Shown here piece after piece: positions 1 to 6,515 of a stretch of DNA of 12,117 nucleotides; position 1 is the stretch's first letter; each line of letters opens with the position of its first letter. The DNA comes from Hyphomonadaceae bacterium UBA2389 (lineage in GTDB: Bacteria > Pseudomonadota > Alphaproteobacteria > Caulobacterales > Aquidulcibacteraceae), in the NCBI GenBank assembly GCA_002343395.1, contig DDSN01000111.1:1-12117 (forward strand). Reading direction: 5' to 3'. A program made the translations under genes and the position numbers. The notes below the pieces were generated by a model. It was not told where the DNA came from and did not search any database. It worked only from the letters and a program-made list of their open reading frames with translations.

Positions 1-2
1 TC

Positions 3-614
3 GCGCAGGCGCTCGCGCAGTTCCGAGCGACGCAGCGTCTGGCGCCGAACCTCAGTGAGGACCAGCTCATCGACGCACTGGAAACAGCGGCGCGCCGCCG
101 GGCAGGACAGGTCGGCTTGACCTTGTGCAATCGCACGCGCAGCCGCTTGTGGACGGCCGTTGGCCGCCGTCGCGGCGAGGGCTGGGAAAGCCGCGGCTGG
201 TGGGCGCTTAACGCCAACGGCTGCGTGCGCACGATCGATGAAGTGCTGACGCAAGATCGATACTACGTCTACGCGAGCATGGAGACCAACGAGGGCGCGC
301 GCTACCTCGCCGAGGGCGAACCATTTTGCACCAGCCCAGCGCGCTTCGCCATTCTCGGCCGTGGCTCATGCGACAGCCGCTATTTCACGACCGATCTATT
401 CTCGCCGATCCGCACCCGCGAGCGCGAGGGCCTCGTCGTGGAGTTTGAGGAGCGCGACTTCCTTGCGCCAGGCATCGCCCCGCGCCAATTGACGCCGACG
501 GCGACAGACCTAGATGCGACGCCAGCCAACAACGAACCGCCGCGACGCGGCCTCGCGCCGCAGGCCGCACCGGCCACGCCCGCAGCTCCAACCCAGGATC
601 GCCCTACGCCGTGA
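3..614 (+). CDS. DUF1036 domain protein, 5' end outside window
   Basis: The frame is open from the left edge to the TGA at 612-614, so this is the last 203 residues of a longer protein. From about base 126 the sequence reads CNRTRSRLWTAVG, then ESRGWWALNANGC, then RYYVYAS. This is the pattern of the DUF1036 family: a small all-beta domain with spaced Cys, a GWW motif and a YxYA strand, of unknown function and common in alphaproteobacteria. Cysteines recur at CTSP and GSCDSRYF, consistent with an exported disulfide-containing domain, although no signal peptide can be seen because the N-terminus is missing. Residues before the domain look helical and charged. The last 40 or so residues are a low-complexity Pro/Ala/Thr tail. 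The stop overlaps the GTG of the next gene, suggesting cotranscription. The family call is good; the molecular role is unknown. Confidence 0.75.
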   Translation, partial: AQALAQFRATQRLAPNLSEDQLIDALETAARRRAGQVGLTLCNRTRSRLWTAVGRRRGEGWESRGWWALNANGCVRTIDEVLTQDRYYVYASMETNEGARYLAEGEPFCTSPARFAILGRGSCDSRYFTTDLFSPIRTREREGLVVEFEERDFLAPGIAPRQLTPTATDLDATPANNEPPRRGLAPQAAPATPAAPTQDRPTP

Positions 615-1261
615 ATGCGGCTTTCCAACACATTCGCGACTGGGTTTTCGACCTCGACAACACGCTCTATCCCGCGCGCGCGCTGTACGACGAGATCGGC
701 GAGCGCATGACCGCGTTCATCGCGCGCGCCGCCGGCGCCAGCACTGACGAAGCATTGTTTCTGCGCGAGCATTACTTCCACGAATATGGCGCCACCATCG
801 TGGGTCTGGTGCGCCACCATGGCATCGATGCGCGCGAGTTCCTCGCCTACGTCCATGACGCCGACCTCTCGGTGCTGACCCCGGACCCTGAGTTGCGCGA
901 CCTGATCGCGGCGCTGCCCGGCCGGCGGATCGTATTCACCAATGGCGGCGGCGGACACGCCGAGCGCGTGCTCAAGCGCCTTCAACTCGACGATCTCATC
1001 GAAGGCGTTTTCGATATCGAGCATGCGGAACTCGCGCCCAAACCACAGCGCGAGAGTTACGATCGTCTGATCCAAGTGCGCGGGGTAAGACCTGATCGCG
1101 CGATACTTGTCGAGGATACGTTGCGCAATCTCGAACCGGCGCATGCCATGGGGTTCGTCACCGCGCTGGTCGGCCCCGTCCATCCCGATCCACGCCCGGC
1201 ATATGTGGATCATTGGGCCGACGAGGTTAAGACCATTCTGCGCGTGGCGCTGGGCCTCTAG
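611..1261 (+). CDS. HAD-superfamily pyrimidine 5'-nucleotidase
   Basis: This 216-residue protein has all the haloacid dehalogenase phosphatase motifs. Motif I is FDLDNTLYP, with nucleophile D14 and acid/base D16. A helical cap follows (about 20-90). Motif II is FTNGG (T110), motif III Lys is K144 in LAPKPQ, and motif IV is VEDTLRN (E168, D169). The DNTLYP signature and the short helical cap match the pyrimidine 5'-nucleotidase subgroup, related to yeast SDT1/PHM8, which removes phosphate from UMP or CMP in the cytosol. The GTG start at 611 overlaps the upstream TGA as GTGA; no ATG in this frame precedes motif I, so GTG is preferred. From memory, this gene often lies next to dapD in alphaproteobacteria, and dapD follows here after 12 bases. 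Substrate identity is a family inference; other small phosphomonoesters are possible. Confidence 0.85.
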   Translation: MNAAFQHIRDWVFDLDNTLYPARALYDEIGERMTAFIARAAGASTDEALFLREHYFHEYGATIVGLVRHHGIDAREFLAYVHDADLSVLTPDPELRDLIAALPGRRIVFTNGGGGHAERVLKRLQLDDLIEGVFDIEHAELAPKPQRESYDRLIQVRGVRPDRAILVEDTLRNLEPAHAMGFVTALVGPVHPDPRPAYVDHWADEVKTILRVALGL

Positions 1262-1273
1262 ACGCGCTAGCAA

Positions 1274-2125
1274 ATGCCGATGTCACAAACTGAGCTCGCC
1301 CCCCTTATCGACGCCGCCTGGGAGCGCCGGGCCTCGCTTTCGCCCGCCACCACGGGCGCGGACGTAGAGGCAGTAGAAGAGGCGCTCAACCTGCTTGACC
1401 GTGGCGAAGCGCGTGTCGCCGAGCGTGGCGCCGACGGGACTTGGATCACGCATCAATGGCTGAAGAAGGCCGTGCTTCTGTCGTTTCGCATTTCGGCGAA
1501 CCGCCTCATCGGCGGCGAGGACGGCAATGGCGATCCCTCCCCTGGCCCGTGGTGGGACAAAGTTCCCTCCAAATTTCTCGGCTGGAACGCGCCACAGTTC
1601 GAAGCAGCCGGCTTCCGCGCTGTACCGGGCGCGATTGTCCGCCGCGGCGCGCACATCGGCAAGAATGCCGTGCTGATGCCGTCGTTCGTGAATATTGGCG
1701 CGTTCGTCGATGACGGCGCGATGGTGGATACCTGGGCTACCGTCGGTTCCTGCGCCCAGATCGGAAAGAACGTACACATCTCCGGCGGCGCAGGGATTGG
1801 CGGCGTGCTTGAGCCTCTGCAGGCCAACCCGACCATTATCGAGGATGGCTGCTTCATCGGCGCGCGCTCGGAAGTGGCCGAAGGCGTGATCGTACGCGAA
1901 GGCGCGGTGCTCGCGATGGGCACGTTCATTTCGCAATCGACAAAAATCGTTGACCGGGCAACTGGCGCGATCACGCGGGGCGAAGTGCCGGCCTTTTCCG
2001 TGGTCGTACCGGGCGCCTTGCCCGGCACGGATGGCGGTCCCTCGCTGGCCTGCGTGGTGATCGTCAAACGCGTCGATGCGCAAACGCGCGCAAAGACCGG
2101 CGTAAATGAATTGCTCCGCGATTAG
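1274..2125 (+). CDS. dapD: 2,3,4,5-tetrahydropyridine-2,6-dicarboxylate N-succinyltransferase
   Basis: DapD transfers succinyl from succinyl-CoA to tetrahydrodipicolinate, the first step of the succinylase branch to meso-diaminopimelate and lysine. It is a cytosolic trimer. The 283 residues match the usual length (about 275-285). An N-terminal helical domain (about 1-105) is followed by a left-handed beta-helix made of hexapeptide repeats (about 120-235), visible as AVPGAIVRRGAHIGKNAV and later IGKNVHISGGAGIGGVLE. Family hallmarks are VDTWATVGSCAQIGKN (151-166) and the EDGCFIGARSEV stretch (190-201). The C-terminal strand VVIVKRVD is also typical. ATG occurs at 1274 and again at 1280; either could be used and there is no strong Shine-Dalgarno. 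The gene follows the HAD gene by 12 bases. Its TAG at 2123-2125 overlaps the stop of the opposing DUF418 gene, so no room is left for a terminator between them. Confidence 0.97.
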   Translation: MPMSQTELAPLIDAAWERRASLSPATTGADVEAVEEALNLLDRGEARVAERGADGTWITHQWLKKAVLLSFRISANRLIGGEDGNGDPSPGPWWDKVPSKFLGWNAPQFEAAGFRAVPGAIVRRGAHIGKNAVLMPSFVNIGAFVDDGAMVDTWATVGSCAQIGKNVHISGGAGIGGVLEPLQANPTIIEDGCFIGARSEVAEGVIVREGAVLAMGTFISQSTKIVDRATGAITRGEVPAFSVVVPGALPGTDGGPSLACVVIVKRVDAQTRAKTGVNELLRD

Positions 2126-3336
2126 GTACGGGCGATCGGGACCGGTTTGCCGTAGCTCAGGCGCCGCCACACCCATTCGAGCGGCCCCATTTCGAAACGC
2201 GACAACCAGAGCGGCGACCAGATGAGCTGCACCGCCCACACCGCGAGCACAATCGCCCACAGCGTCGGGCGATCGAGTTCGCCATACAGCCCGAACCCGC
2301 GTCCGCTCCAGAAAATCGTGGTCATGATCAACGACTGCGTGATGTAGTTCGTGAACGCCATGCGCCCGACGGCGGCGAGCGGCTCGGCGACGAGCGACAC
2401 GCCGCCTTTCACCAGCAGGACAATCAGGCTCGCGTAGCCAAGTGCGCCGAAAAGCGACAGCGCCGTATTCGCAAACCCTCCATTAGTCTGCATGTGAACG
2501 AACGCGAACCCAGCGCGCCAGTTGATCCATGCTTGATACCCGATCGCGCCTAAAGCGACGACGCCGAGCGCCGCCACAACGGCATAGAGCCAGGTCGGAG
2601 CGCGTCCGGAGAGGAACCCTAGCTTGAACAGCCCCATGCCGATCATCATCACGCCAGCCGTACGCAAGATAAGGCCGATGAGCGCATTCACCATGAACTC
2701 CAACCATGTGCTGGCGTTCTCCGTGGTCGCGGCGACAATACCCCCTTGATACGCCGCCACGATGCGCCGCAGTTCCTCCGGCGGAAGCGCCCAGACCTGG
2801 GCCTCGATCTCGGCGATCTCGCTCGCCGGAATGGCTTGAAACACTAAGCCGAAGGCGCTCTGCAAAGCCACGGAAAGCGCGAACAGCACGGCGCCCGTCG
2901 TCAACAATGTCCGCGCGCGCCATGATCGCGCGAGCAGCACCAGAAAACCCGTCAGCGCGTAGGTGACTAAGATGTCGCCGTACCAGATAAGCAGCGCGTG
3001 GATGAGCCCGAAGATCAGCAGCCACATCAACCGCCGACGCAAAACCGCTCCGCGGTCTACATCGCCCCGCTCTCCACCGACCATGAAGATGCTTGCACCA
3101 AACAATATCGAAAACAATGTGATGAACTTGTACTCGAAGAATACGTGCATCACCCACCATGACCATAAGCTCGCCTCGGTTACCGCGAGCGGGGGTTGAA
3201 GCGGATTGGCCCCGGTTTGCCACGGCGCGGCGAAGTACCCGGCGTTCACGGCCAGAATGCCCAACACCGCGAGCCCGCGCATACTGTCCAGCGCTTTGAT
3301 TCGATCCTGTTCGCGAACCGGCGCGACCTCGGTCAT
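2122..3336 (-). CDS. DUF418 / YeiB-like multi-pass membrane protein
   Basis: This 404-residue inner-membrane protein opens with the family signature: a basic start, then LDSMRGLAVLGILAVNAGYF (residues 16-35). Several hydrophobic spans follow (about 62-88, 102-135, 143-168, 213-242, 250-268, 288-310, 325-345, 358-378). The C-terminal DUF418 domain (about 230-395) contains GRMAFTNYITQS (324-335) and ends with WSPLWLSRFEMGPLEWVWR (373-391), both typical. The substrate is not established; members resemble acyltransferase-3-type membrane proteins and are often guessed to be transporters. ATG at 3336 was chosen because GAGG (complement of 3344-3347) sits 7 bases upstream. The same frame stays open much further upstream, antisense to dapE, but that extension has no family similarity. 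The gene is transcribed opposite to both flanking dap genes and overlaps the dapD stop by 4 bases. Confidence 0.88.
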   Translation of the reverse strand: MTEVAPVREQDRIKALDSMRGLAVLGILAVNAGYFAAPWQTGANPLQPPLAVTEASLWSWWVMHVFFEYKFITLFSILFGASIFMVGGERGDVDRGAVLRRRLMWLLIFGLIHALLIWYGDILVTYALTGFLVLLARSWRARTLLTTGAVLFALSVALQSAFGLVFQAIPASEIAEIEAQVWALPPEELRRIVAAYQGGIVAATTENASTWLEFMVNALIGLILRTAGVMMIGMGLFKLGFLSGRAPTWLYAVVAALGVVALGAIGYQAWINWRAGFAFVHMQTNGGFANTALSLFGALGYASLIVLLVKGGVSLVAEPLAAVGRMAFTNYITQSLIMTTIFWSGRGFGLYGELDRPTLWAIVLAVWAVQLIWSPLWLSRFEMGPLEWVWRRLSYGKPVPIART

Positions 3337-3381
3337 GGCCTTTCCTCTTTTCCTTCTGGCCCGAACAGCTAAACCAGCGGC

Positions 3382-4527
3382 ATGAGTAGAAGCAAGCAGA
3401 CAGACCCAATTCCACTTGCGCAGGCGCTCATGCATCGCCCGTCGGTGACGCCGCACGAGGCTGGCGCGCTCGACGTGGTCGAAAGCGCGCTTGCCGCGCT
3501 CGGCTTCTCCGTTCAACGCTTGAAGTTTGGCGCAGTCGACAACCTTTATGCGCGACGGGGAAGCGAAGCGCCGAACTTCTGCTTCGCGGGCCATGTCGAC
3601 GTCGTGCCGCCAGGCGAAGGTTGGAAGAGCGATCCGTTCGCCGCCGAGATTCGCGATGGCTTGATCTATGGCCGTGGCGCGGCCGACATGAAAACCGCGA
3701 TCGCCGCCATGATCGCCGCGACAGACGATTACATTGCAGGCGGCGGACCTCCGCGGGGATCGATATCGTTCTTGCTTACGTGCGATGAAGAAGGCCCGGC
3801 GATCGACGGCACCAAGCGCGCGCTGGAGACCTTGACCGCGCAAGGCGAGGCGATCGATCATTGCCTTGTCGGCGAACCGACGAGCGAAGAGCGCGTCGGC
3901 GACGTAATCAAGAATGGGCGCCGCGGCAGCCTCAATGTCGTGATCACGATGGAGGGAAGACAGGGCCACGTCGCCTACCCCCACCGCGCCGTCAATCCCG
4001 TGACCGCTCTGGTTGAGGCCGCGGCGGCGCTTAAAGCGCGAAACCTCGACGACGGCGCCCCCGGCTTTGGCCCATCCAACCTCGAAGTCACCAGCATCGA
4101 TGTCGGCAACGCTGCCCACAACGTTATCGCCCAACGCGCGACCGCCAAGCTCAACATCAGATTCAATACCCGCCACACAGGCGAGAGCCTGTTCGCATGG
4201 ATCGCCGAAACGGCGGAAGCCGCGGCGGCGCGCCATGGCGCGCGGGCGACGCTTTCGATCGCGTCGCAGAGCGTTTGCTTCTACACGCCGCCCGGCCCGT
4301 TCACCCAACTCGTCGCTGACGCCGTGCAAGACGCCTTCGGGCTCACGCCAGAATTCGCCACGACCGGCGGCACTTCCGACGCCCGCTATATCCGCAACTA
4401 TTGCCCGGTGGTGGAGTTGGGTTTGCGCAACGAGACCGCCCACATGATCGACGAGCATTGCGCGGTTGAGGACGTACGTACGTTGGCGCGATGCTACGAG
4501 GCGATTCTGCGCCGCTACTTCGCATAA
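3382..4527 (+). CDS. dapE: succinyl-diaminopimelate desuccinylase
   Basis: DapE hydrolyses N-succinyl-L,L-diaminopimelate to L,L-diaminopimelate and succinate, in the same lysine/peptidoglycan branch as DapD. It is a cytosolic di-zinc M20 peptidase-family enzyme, usually about 375-385 residues; this one has 381. The metal site is intact: H71 in FAGHVDVVPPG, bridging D102 in GRGAADMKTA, catalytic E136 and ligand E137 in CDEEG, E165 in VGEPTS, and H354 in NETAHMIDE. The dimerisation/lid domain lies at about 180-295 (GRRGSLN, GHVAYPH). The substrate-binding motif TGGTSDARYI is at 328-337. ATG at 3382 is 45 bases from the divergent DUF418 start; its Shine-Dalgarno is weak. The promoter must lie in that short gap or inside the DUF418 5' end. 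A terminator-like hairpin follows the stop by about 50 bases. Confidence 0.97.
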   Translation: MSRSKQTDPIPLAQALMHRPSVTPHEAGALDVVESALAALGFSVQRLKFGAVDNLYARRGSEAPNFCFAGHVDVVPPGEGWKSDPFAAEIRDGLIYGRGAADMKTAIAAMIAATDDYIAGGGPPRGSISFLLTCDEEGPAIDGTKRALETLTAQGEAIDHCLVGEPTSEERVGDVIKNGRRGSLNVVITMEGRQGHVAYPHRAVNPVTALVEAAAALKARNLDDGAPGFGPSNLEVTSIDVGNAAHNVIAQRATAKLNIRFNTRHTGESLFAWIAETAEAAAARHGARATLSIASQSVCFYTPPGPFTQLVADAVQDAFGLTPEFATTGGTSDARYIRNYCPVVELGLRNETAHMIDEHCAVEDVRTLARCYEAILRRYFA

Positions 4528-4539
4528 GCGAAACGCAAC

Positions 4540-4560
4540 TTGGCGCGTGTCTCACGCCAA
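4540..4560 (+). other. small hairpin after dapE
   Basis: TTGGCG (4540-4545) and CGCCAA (4555-4560) are perfect complements just after the dapE stop. An alternative pairing, TTGG/CCAA plus CGTG/CACG with a two-base bulge and a three-base loop, is also possible. No T-run follows, so it is not itself an intrinsic terminator. It could help protect the mRNA 3' end, or it may be chance. Confidence 0.3.
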
Positions 4561-4572
4561 TGCTGCGCGCGT

Positions 4573-4680
4573 GCTAGAGCTGTTCCGATCCGATTGAATC
4601 GGATCGGGGCTCTCGGTTTTTTGTTTGGTCGCATTTTCTTACGCCGAACCGGCATCCACTTCGTCGGAAAATGCTCTAGC
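4573..4680. repeat. 108-bp palindromic intergenic repeat with terminal inverted repeats
   Basis: The ends are perfect 8-bp inverted repeats, GCTAGAGC (4573-4580) and GCTCTAGC (4673-4680). Inside are two hairpin arms. Arm 1 pairs CCGATCCGATT (4585-4595) with AATCGGATCGG (4597-4607). Arm 2 pairs GCATTTTC (4631-4638) with GAAAATGC (4667-4674). Read on the minus strand, arm 2 contains GACGAAGTGGATGCCGGTTC, which I recognise from memory as a dispersed intergenic repeat in many alphaproteobacteria, of the same general kind as the RIME or Bru-RS palindromic elements. I see no convincing target-site duplication at the flanks and no coding capacity, so any mobility would need a helper transposase. It lies between convergent genes, with one end inside the GNAT stop region. 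Its dispersed nature cannot be shown from this window, which holds one copy. Confidence 0.75.
4576..4622 (+). terminator. intrinsic terminator for dapE, formed by one arm of the repeat
   Basis: AGAGC (4576-4580) pairs with GCTCT (4609-4613), enclosing an 11-bp perfect stem (4585-4595 with 4597-4607; in practice about 9 bp with a 5-base loop). A short CGG follows, then six T's (4617-4622). A strong stem followed by a T-run fits a rho-independent terminator for plus-strand transcription from dapE. On the minus strand the T-run becomes an A-run preceding the stem, so it should not terminate the opposing operon in the same way. Confidence 0.7.
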
Positions 4681-5251
4681 CGCGCTCGTTCACGATGCCG
4701 AAGAGTATATGGTCGCGCCAGCCGCCATTGATCTTCAAATACGCGCGCGCCATCCCCTCTTGCGTAAAGCCCGCTTTGTCGAGAACGCGGCGCGACGCCA
4801 CGTTCTCGGGTTGGCACGCGGCTTCGATGCGGTGCAGGTCGAGCGCCTCGAAACCATAACGCACCACAGCGCGCACGGCTGCGGTGATGTAGCCCTGGCC
4901 AGCGTGCATCTTCCCCGCCCAGTAGCCGAGCGACGCGGTCTGCGCCACGCCGCGGCGAACATTCGAGAGCGTCACGCCGCCGAGTAAGGCGTCGTCGCTC
5001 TCGCGAAACACGAAAAGGGCATACGCTTTGTCGTCGCGCGCATCCTCGGTATAGCGCCGCAGCTTGTAGCGGAACGAGCCGCGCGAGGTTTCATCTTCGG
5101 CCCAGGTCGGTTCCCACGGCGTCAGAAACGCCCGACTTGCCTCGCGCACATCGGCCCAGTCCTGATAGTCGCGCAGTTCCGGCGCGCGCAGATAGACGCC
5201 GTCGCCATCGATGCGACGCGCGCCGTCACTGTCCTTCCGCATCAAAACCAT
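4676..5251 (-). CDS. RimJ/RimL-like GNAT N-acetyltransferase
   Basis: This is a GNAT-fold acetyltransferase using acetyl-CoA, about 191 residues from the chosen start. The N-terminal strand VYLRAPELRDYQDW is typical of the RimJ/RimL group, which acetylates protein N-termini. The acetyl-CoA pyrophosphate loop is seen in GKMHAGQGYITAAVR, followed by the family block LHRIEAACQPENVASRRVLD and GFTQEGMARAYLKINGGWRDH. The start is uncertain. ATG at 5251 begins 7 bases after the upstream peptidase stop (5259-5261) and is preferred. ATG at 5287 would overlap the peptidase gene by 29 bases, and ATG at 5242 is also possible. None has a good Shine-Dalgarno. The stop TAG (complement of 4676-4678) lies inside the terminal repeat of the adjacent palindromic element. 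The gene is last in the minus-strand cluster. The actual substrate is unknown. Confidence 0.85.
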   Translation of the reverse strand: MVLMRKDSDGARRIDGDGVYLRAPELRDYQDWADVREASRAFLTPWEPTWAEDETSRGSFRYKLRRYTEDARDDKAYALFVFRESDDALLGGVTLSNVRRGVAQTASLGYWAGKMHAGQGYITAAVRAVVRYGFEALDLHRIEAACQPENVASRRVLDKAGFTQEGMARAYLKINGGWRDHILFGIVNERG

Positions 5252-5258
5252 GAGGCCA

Positions 5259-6515
5259 CTATGACCCAAACGCGTCCAAGGCGCCATGCCCCGCCTTGGG
5301 CCCGATCACCGCCGCCGCCAAGGGCCCCGCCAGCGCCGCGCGCGCAGCCTCGCGAACATCCTCGATCGTCACGGCTTCGAACTTTGCGCGGATTTCATCA
5401 AAGCCGACCAGCCGGTCTCGCAAGAAGATTTGGCTCGCCCGCGCCTCGGCCCGCGCCGTCGGCGCTTCAAGCCCCATGAGCATCTGCGCGCGCGCGACCG
5501 CCTTCACACGCGCCAGTTCGGATGCATCAGGCCCCCGCTCGGCCAACGCCGCCAATTGCGCCTGCACGATATCGACGACCGCGCGTGCATTGCCCGCCGA
5601 GCAGCCGGCATAGACGCTAAGGCGTCCGTCGTCTTCCAAGGCGTCGAGCGATGAATCGATGGCGTAGACGAGCCCACGCGTCTCGCGCACCTCCTGGAAA
5701 AGCCGCGATGACATCCCCCCGCCAAATACATCCGAAAGCAAACGCGCCGCGTAGATCTTGTCCGACCCGCTGTGCGGCGCGGGCCAAGAGAGCACGAGGT
5801 GCGCTTGCTCCAATTTGCGCACTTCCGCGCCACGCCCCGCGCTGGGACGCGCCGGCGCGCGCTGCTGGCTAGGCTTGGCGGCGACATGACCGAAGCGCCG
5901 CTCCGCCGCGGCGAGGAACGCCTCTCGGTCAAACGCGCCAGCGATCGAGACGACGACCCGCTCCGGCGCCATGTGCGCGTCGTGGAACGCGCGCAGCGTG
6001 TCGACGCCGATATTCGCCAGCGTCGCCTCCTCGCCGAGGATTGGTCGGCCGAGCGGTTGATCGGGATAAAGCGCGCCTTGGTGCAGTTCGAACACGCGGT
6101 CATCGGGCACATCGAACGCCTCGCCGCGCTCCTGCGCCACAACCCCCTTCTCTTTCTCCAGGTCGTCCGGCGCCCAGTGCGGCGCGAACAGGATGTCGGC
6201 GATCAGATCGAGCGCGAACGGCGCATGCTCCGCGACAACGCGCGCATAATAGGCGGTGCGCTCATAGCCGGTGGCCGCGTTCATCACGCCGCCAACGTTT
6301 TCGATGGCCTCGGCGAACTGACGCGCGTCGCGCGCGCCCGCGCCCTTGAAGGCCATATGTTCGAACAAGTGAGCGATGCCGTTGAGCGCCTCCGGCTCCC
6401 ACCGTGCGCCCACGCGCTGCCAGACGCCGAGCGCCGCCGTGCCGAGCCCCGGCATCGGATCGAGCGCGATGCGTACGCCATTGGGCAGGCGAATGAGTTC
6501 AGGTTCAGCGCTCAT
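5259..6515 (-). CDS. M16-family zinc metallopeptidase (processing-peptidase-like)
   Basis: This 418-residue protein belongs to the pitrilysin/M16 family, related to the beta subunit of mitochondrial processing peptidase. The inverted zinc motif HLFEH is at residues 49-53 (His ligands 49 and 53, catalytic Glu 52). A third-ligand Glu lies about 76 residues later in VVAQE (E129), as expected for the family. NAATGYERTAYY follows the zinc motif, as in active members. The C-terminal half is the M16_C domain, with GGGMSSRLFQEVRETRGLVY (265-284). A single active subunit of about 420 residues fits bacterial PepR/YmxG-type members, which cleave peptides in the cytosol; the physiological substrate is unknown. 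ATG at 6515 gives a 4-base ATGA overlap with the thrC stop; a GTG two codons earlier (6521) is possible but less likely. It probably sits in one transcript with thrC and the GNAT gene. Confidence 0.92.
   Translation of the reverse strand: MSAEPELIRLPNGVRIALDPMPGLGTAALGVWQRVGARWEPEALNGIAHLFEHMAFKGAGARDARQFAEAIENVGGVMNAATGYERTAYYARVVAEHAPFALDLIADILFAPHWAPDDLEKEKGVVAQERGEAFDVPDDRVFELHQGALYPDQPLGRPILGEEATLANIGVDTLRAFHDAHMAPERVVVSIAGAFDREAFLAAAERRFGHVAAKPSQQRAPARPSAGRGAEVRKLEQAHLVLSWPAPHSGSDKIYAARLLSDVFGGGMSSRLFQEVRETRGLVYAIDSSLDALEDDGRLSVYAGCSAGNARAVVDIVQAQLAALAERGPDASELARVKAVARAQMLMGLEAPTARAEARASQIFLRDRLVGFDEIRAKFEAVTIEDVREAARAALAGPLAAAVIGPKAGHGALDAFGS

Noticed and set aside
380..1273. 297-codon minus-strand frame across the DUF1036 and HAD genes
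   Set aside because: It is antisense to two genes with clear family motifs and shows no motif of its own.
1283..2260. 325-codon minus-strand frame opposite dapD
   Set aside because: It is antisense to an unambiguous dapD and is composed of Arg/Ala-rich shadow sequence.
3337..4458. Long upstream extension of the DUF418 frame, antisense to dapE
   Set aside because: The frame is open because of GC-rich codon bias on the opposite strand. The translated part is charged and Arg/Ala-rich without family features, and the true start at 3336 has a good Shine-Dalgarno.
4567..4686. Target-site duplication flanking the 108-bp repeat
   Set aside because: Both flanks contain CGCG-type sequence, but no direct repeat abuts both ends, so a recent transposition event cannot be claimed.
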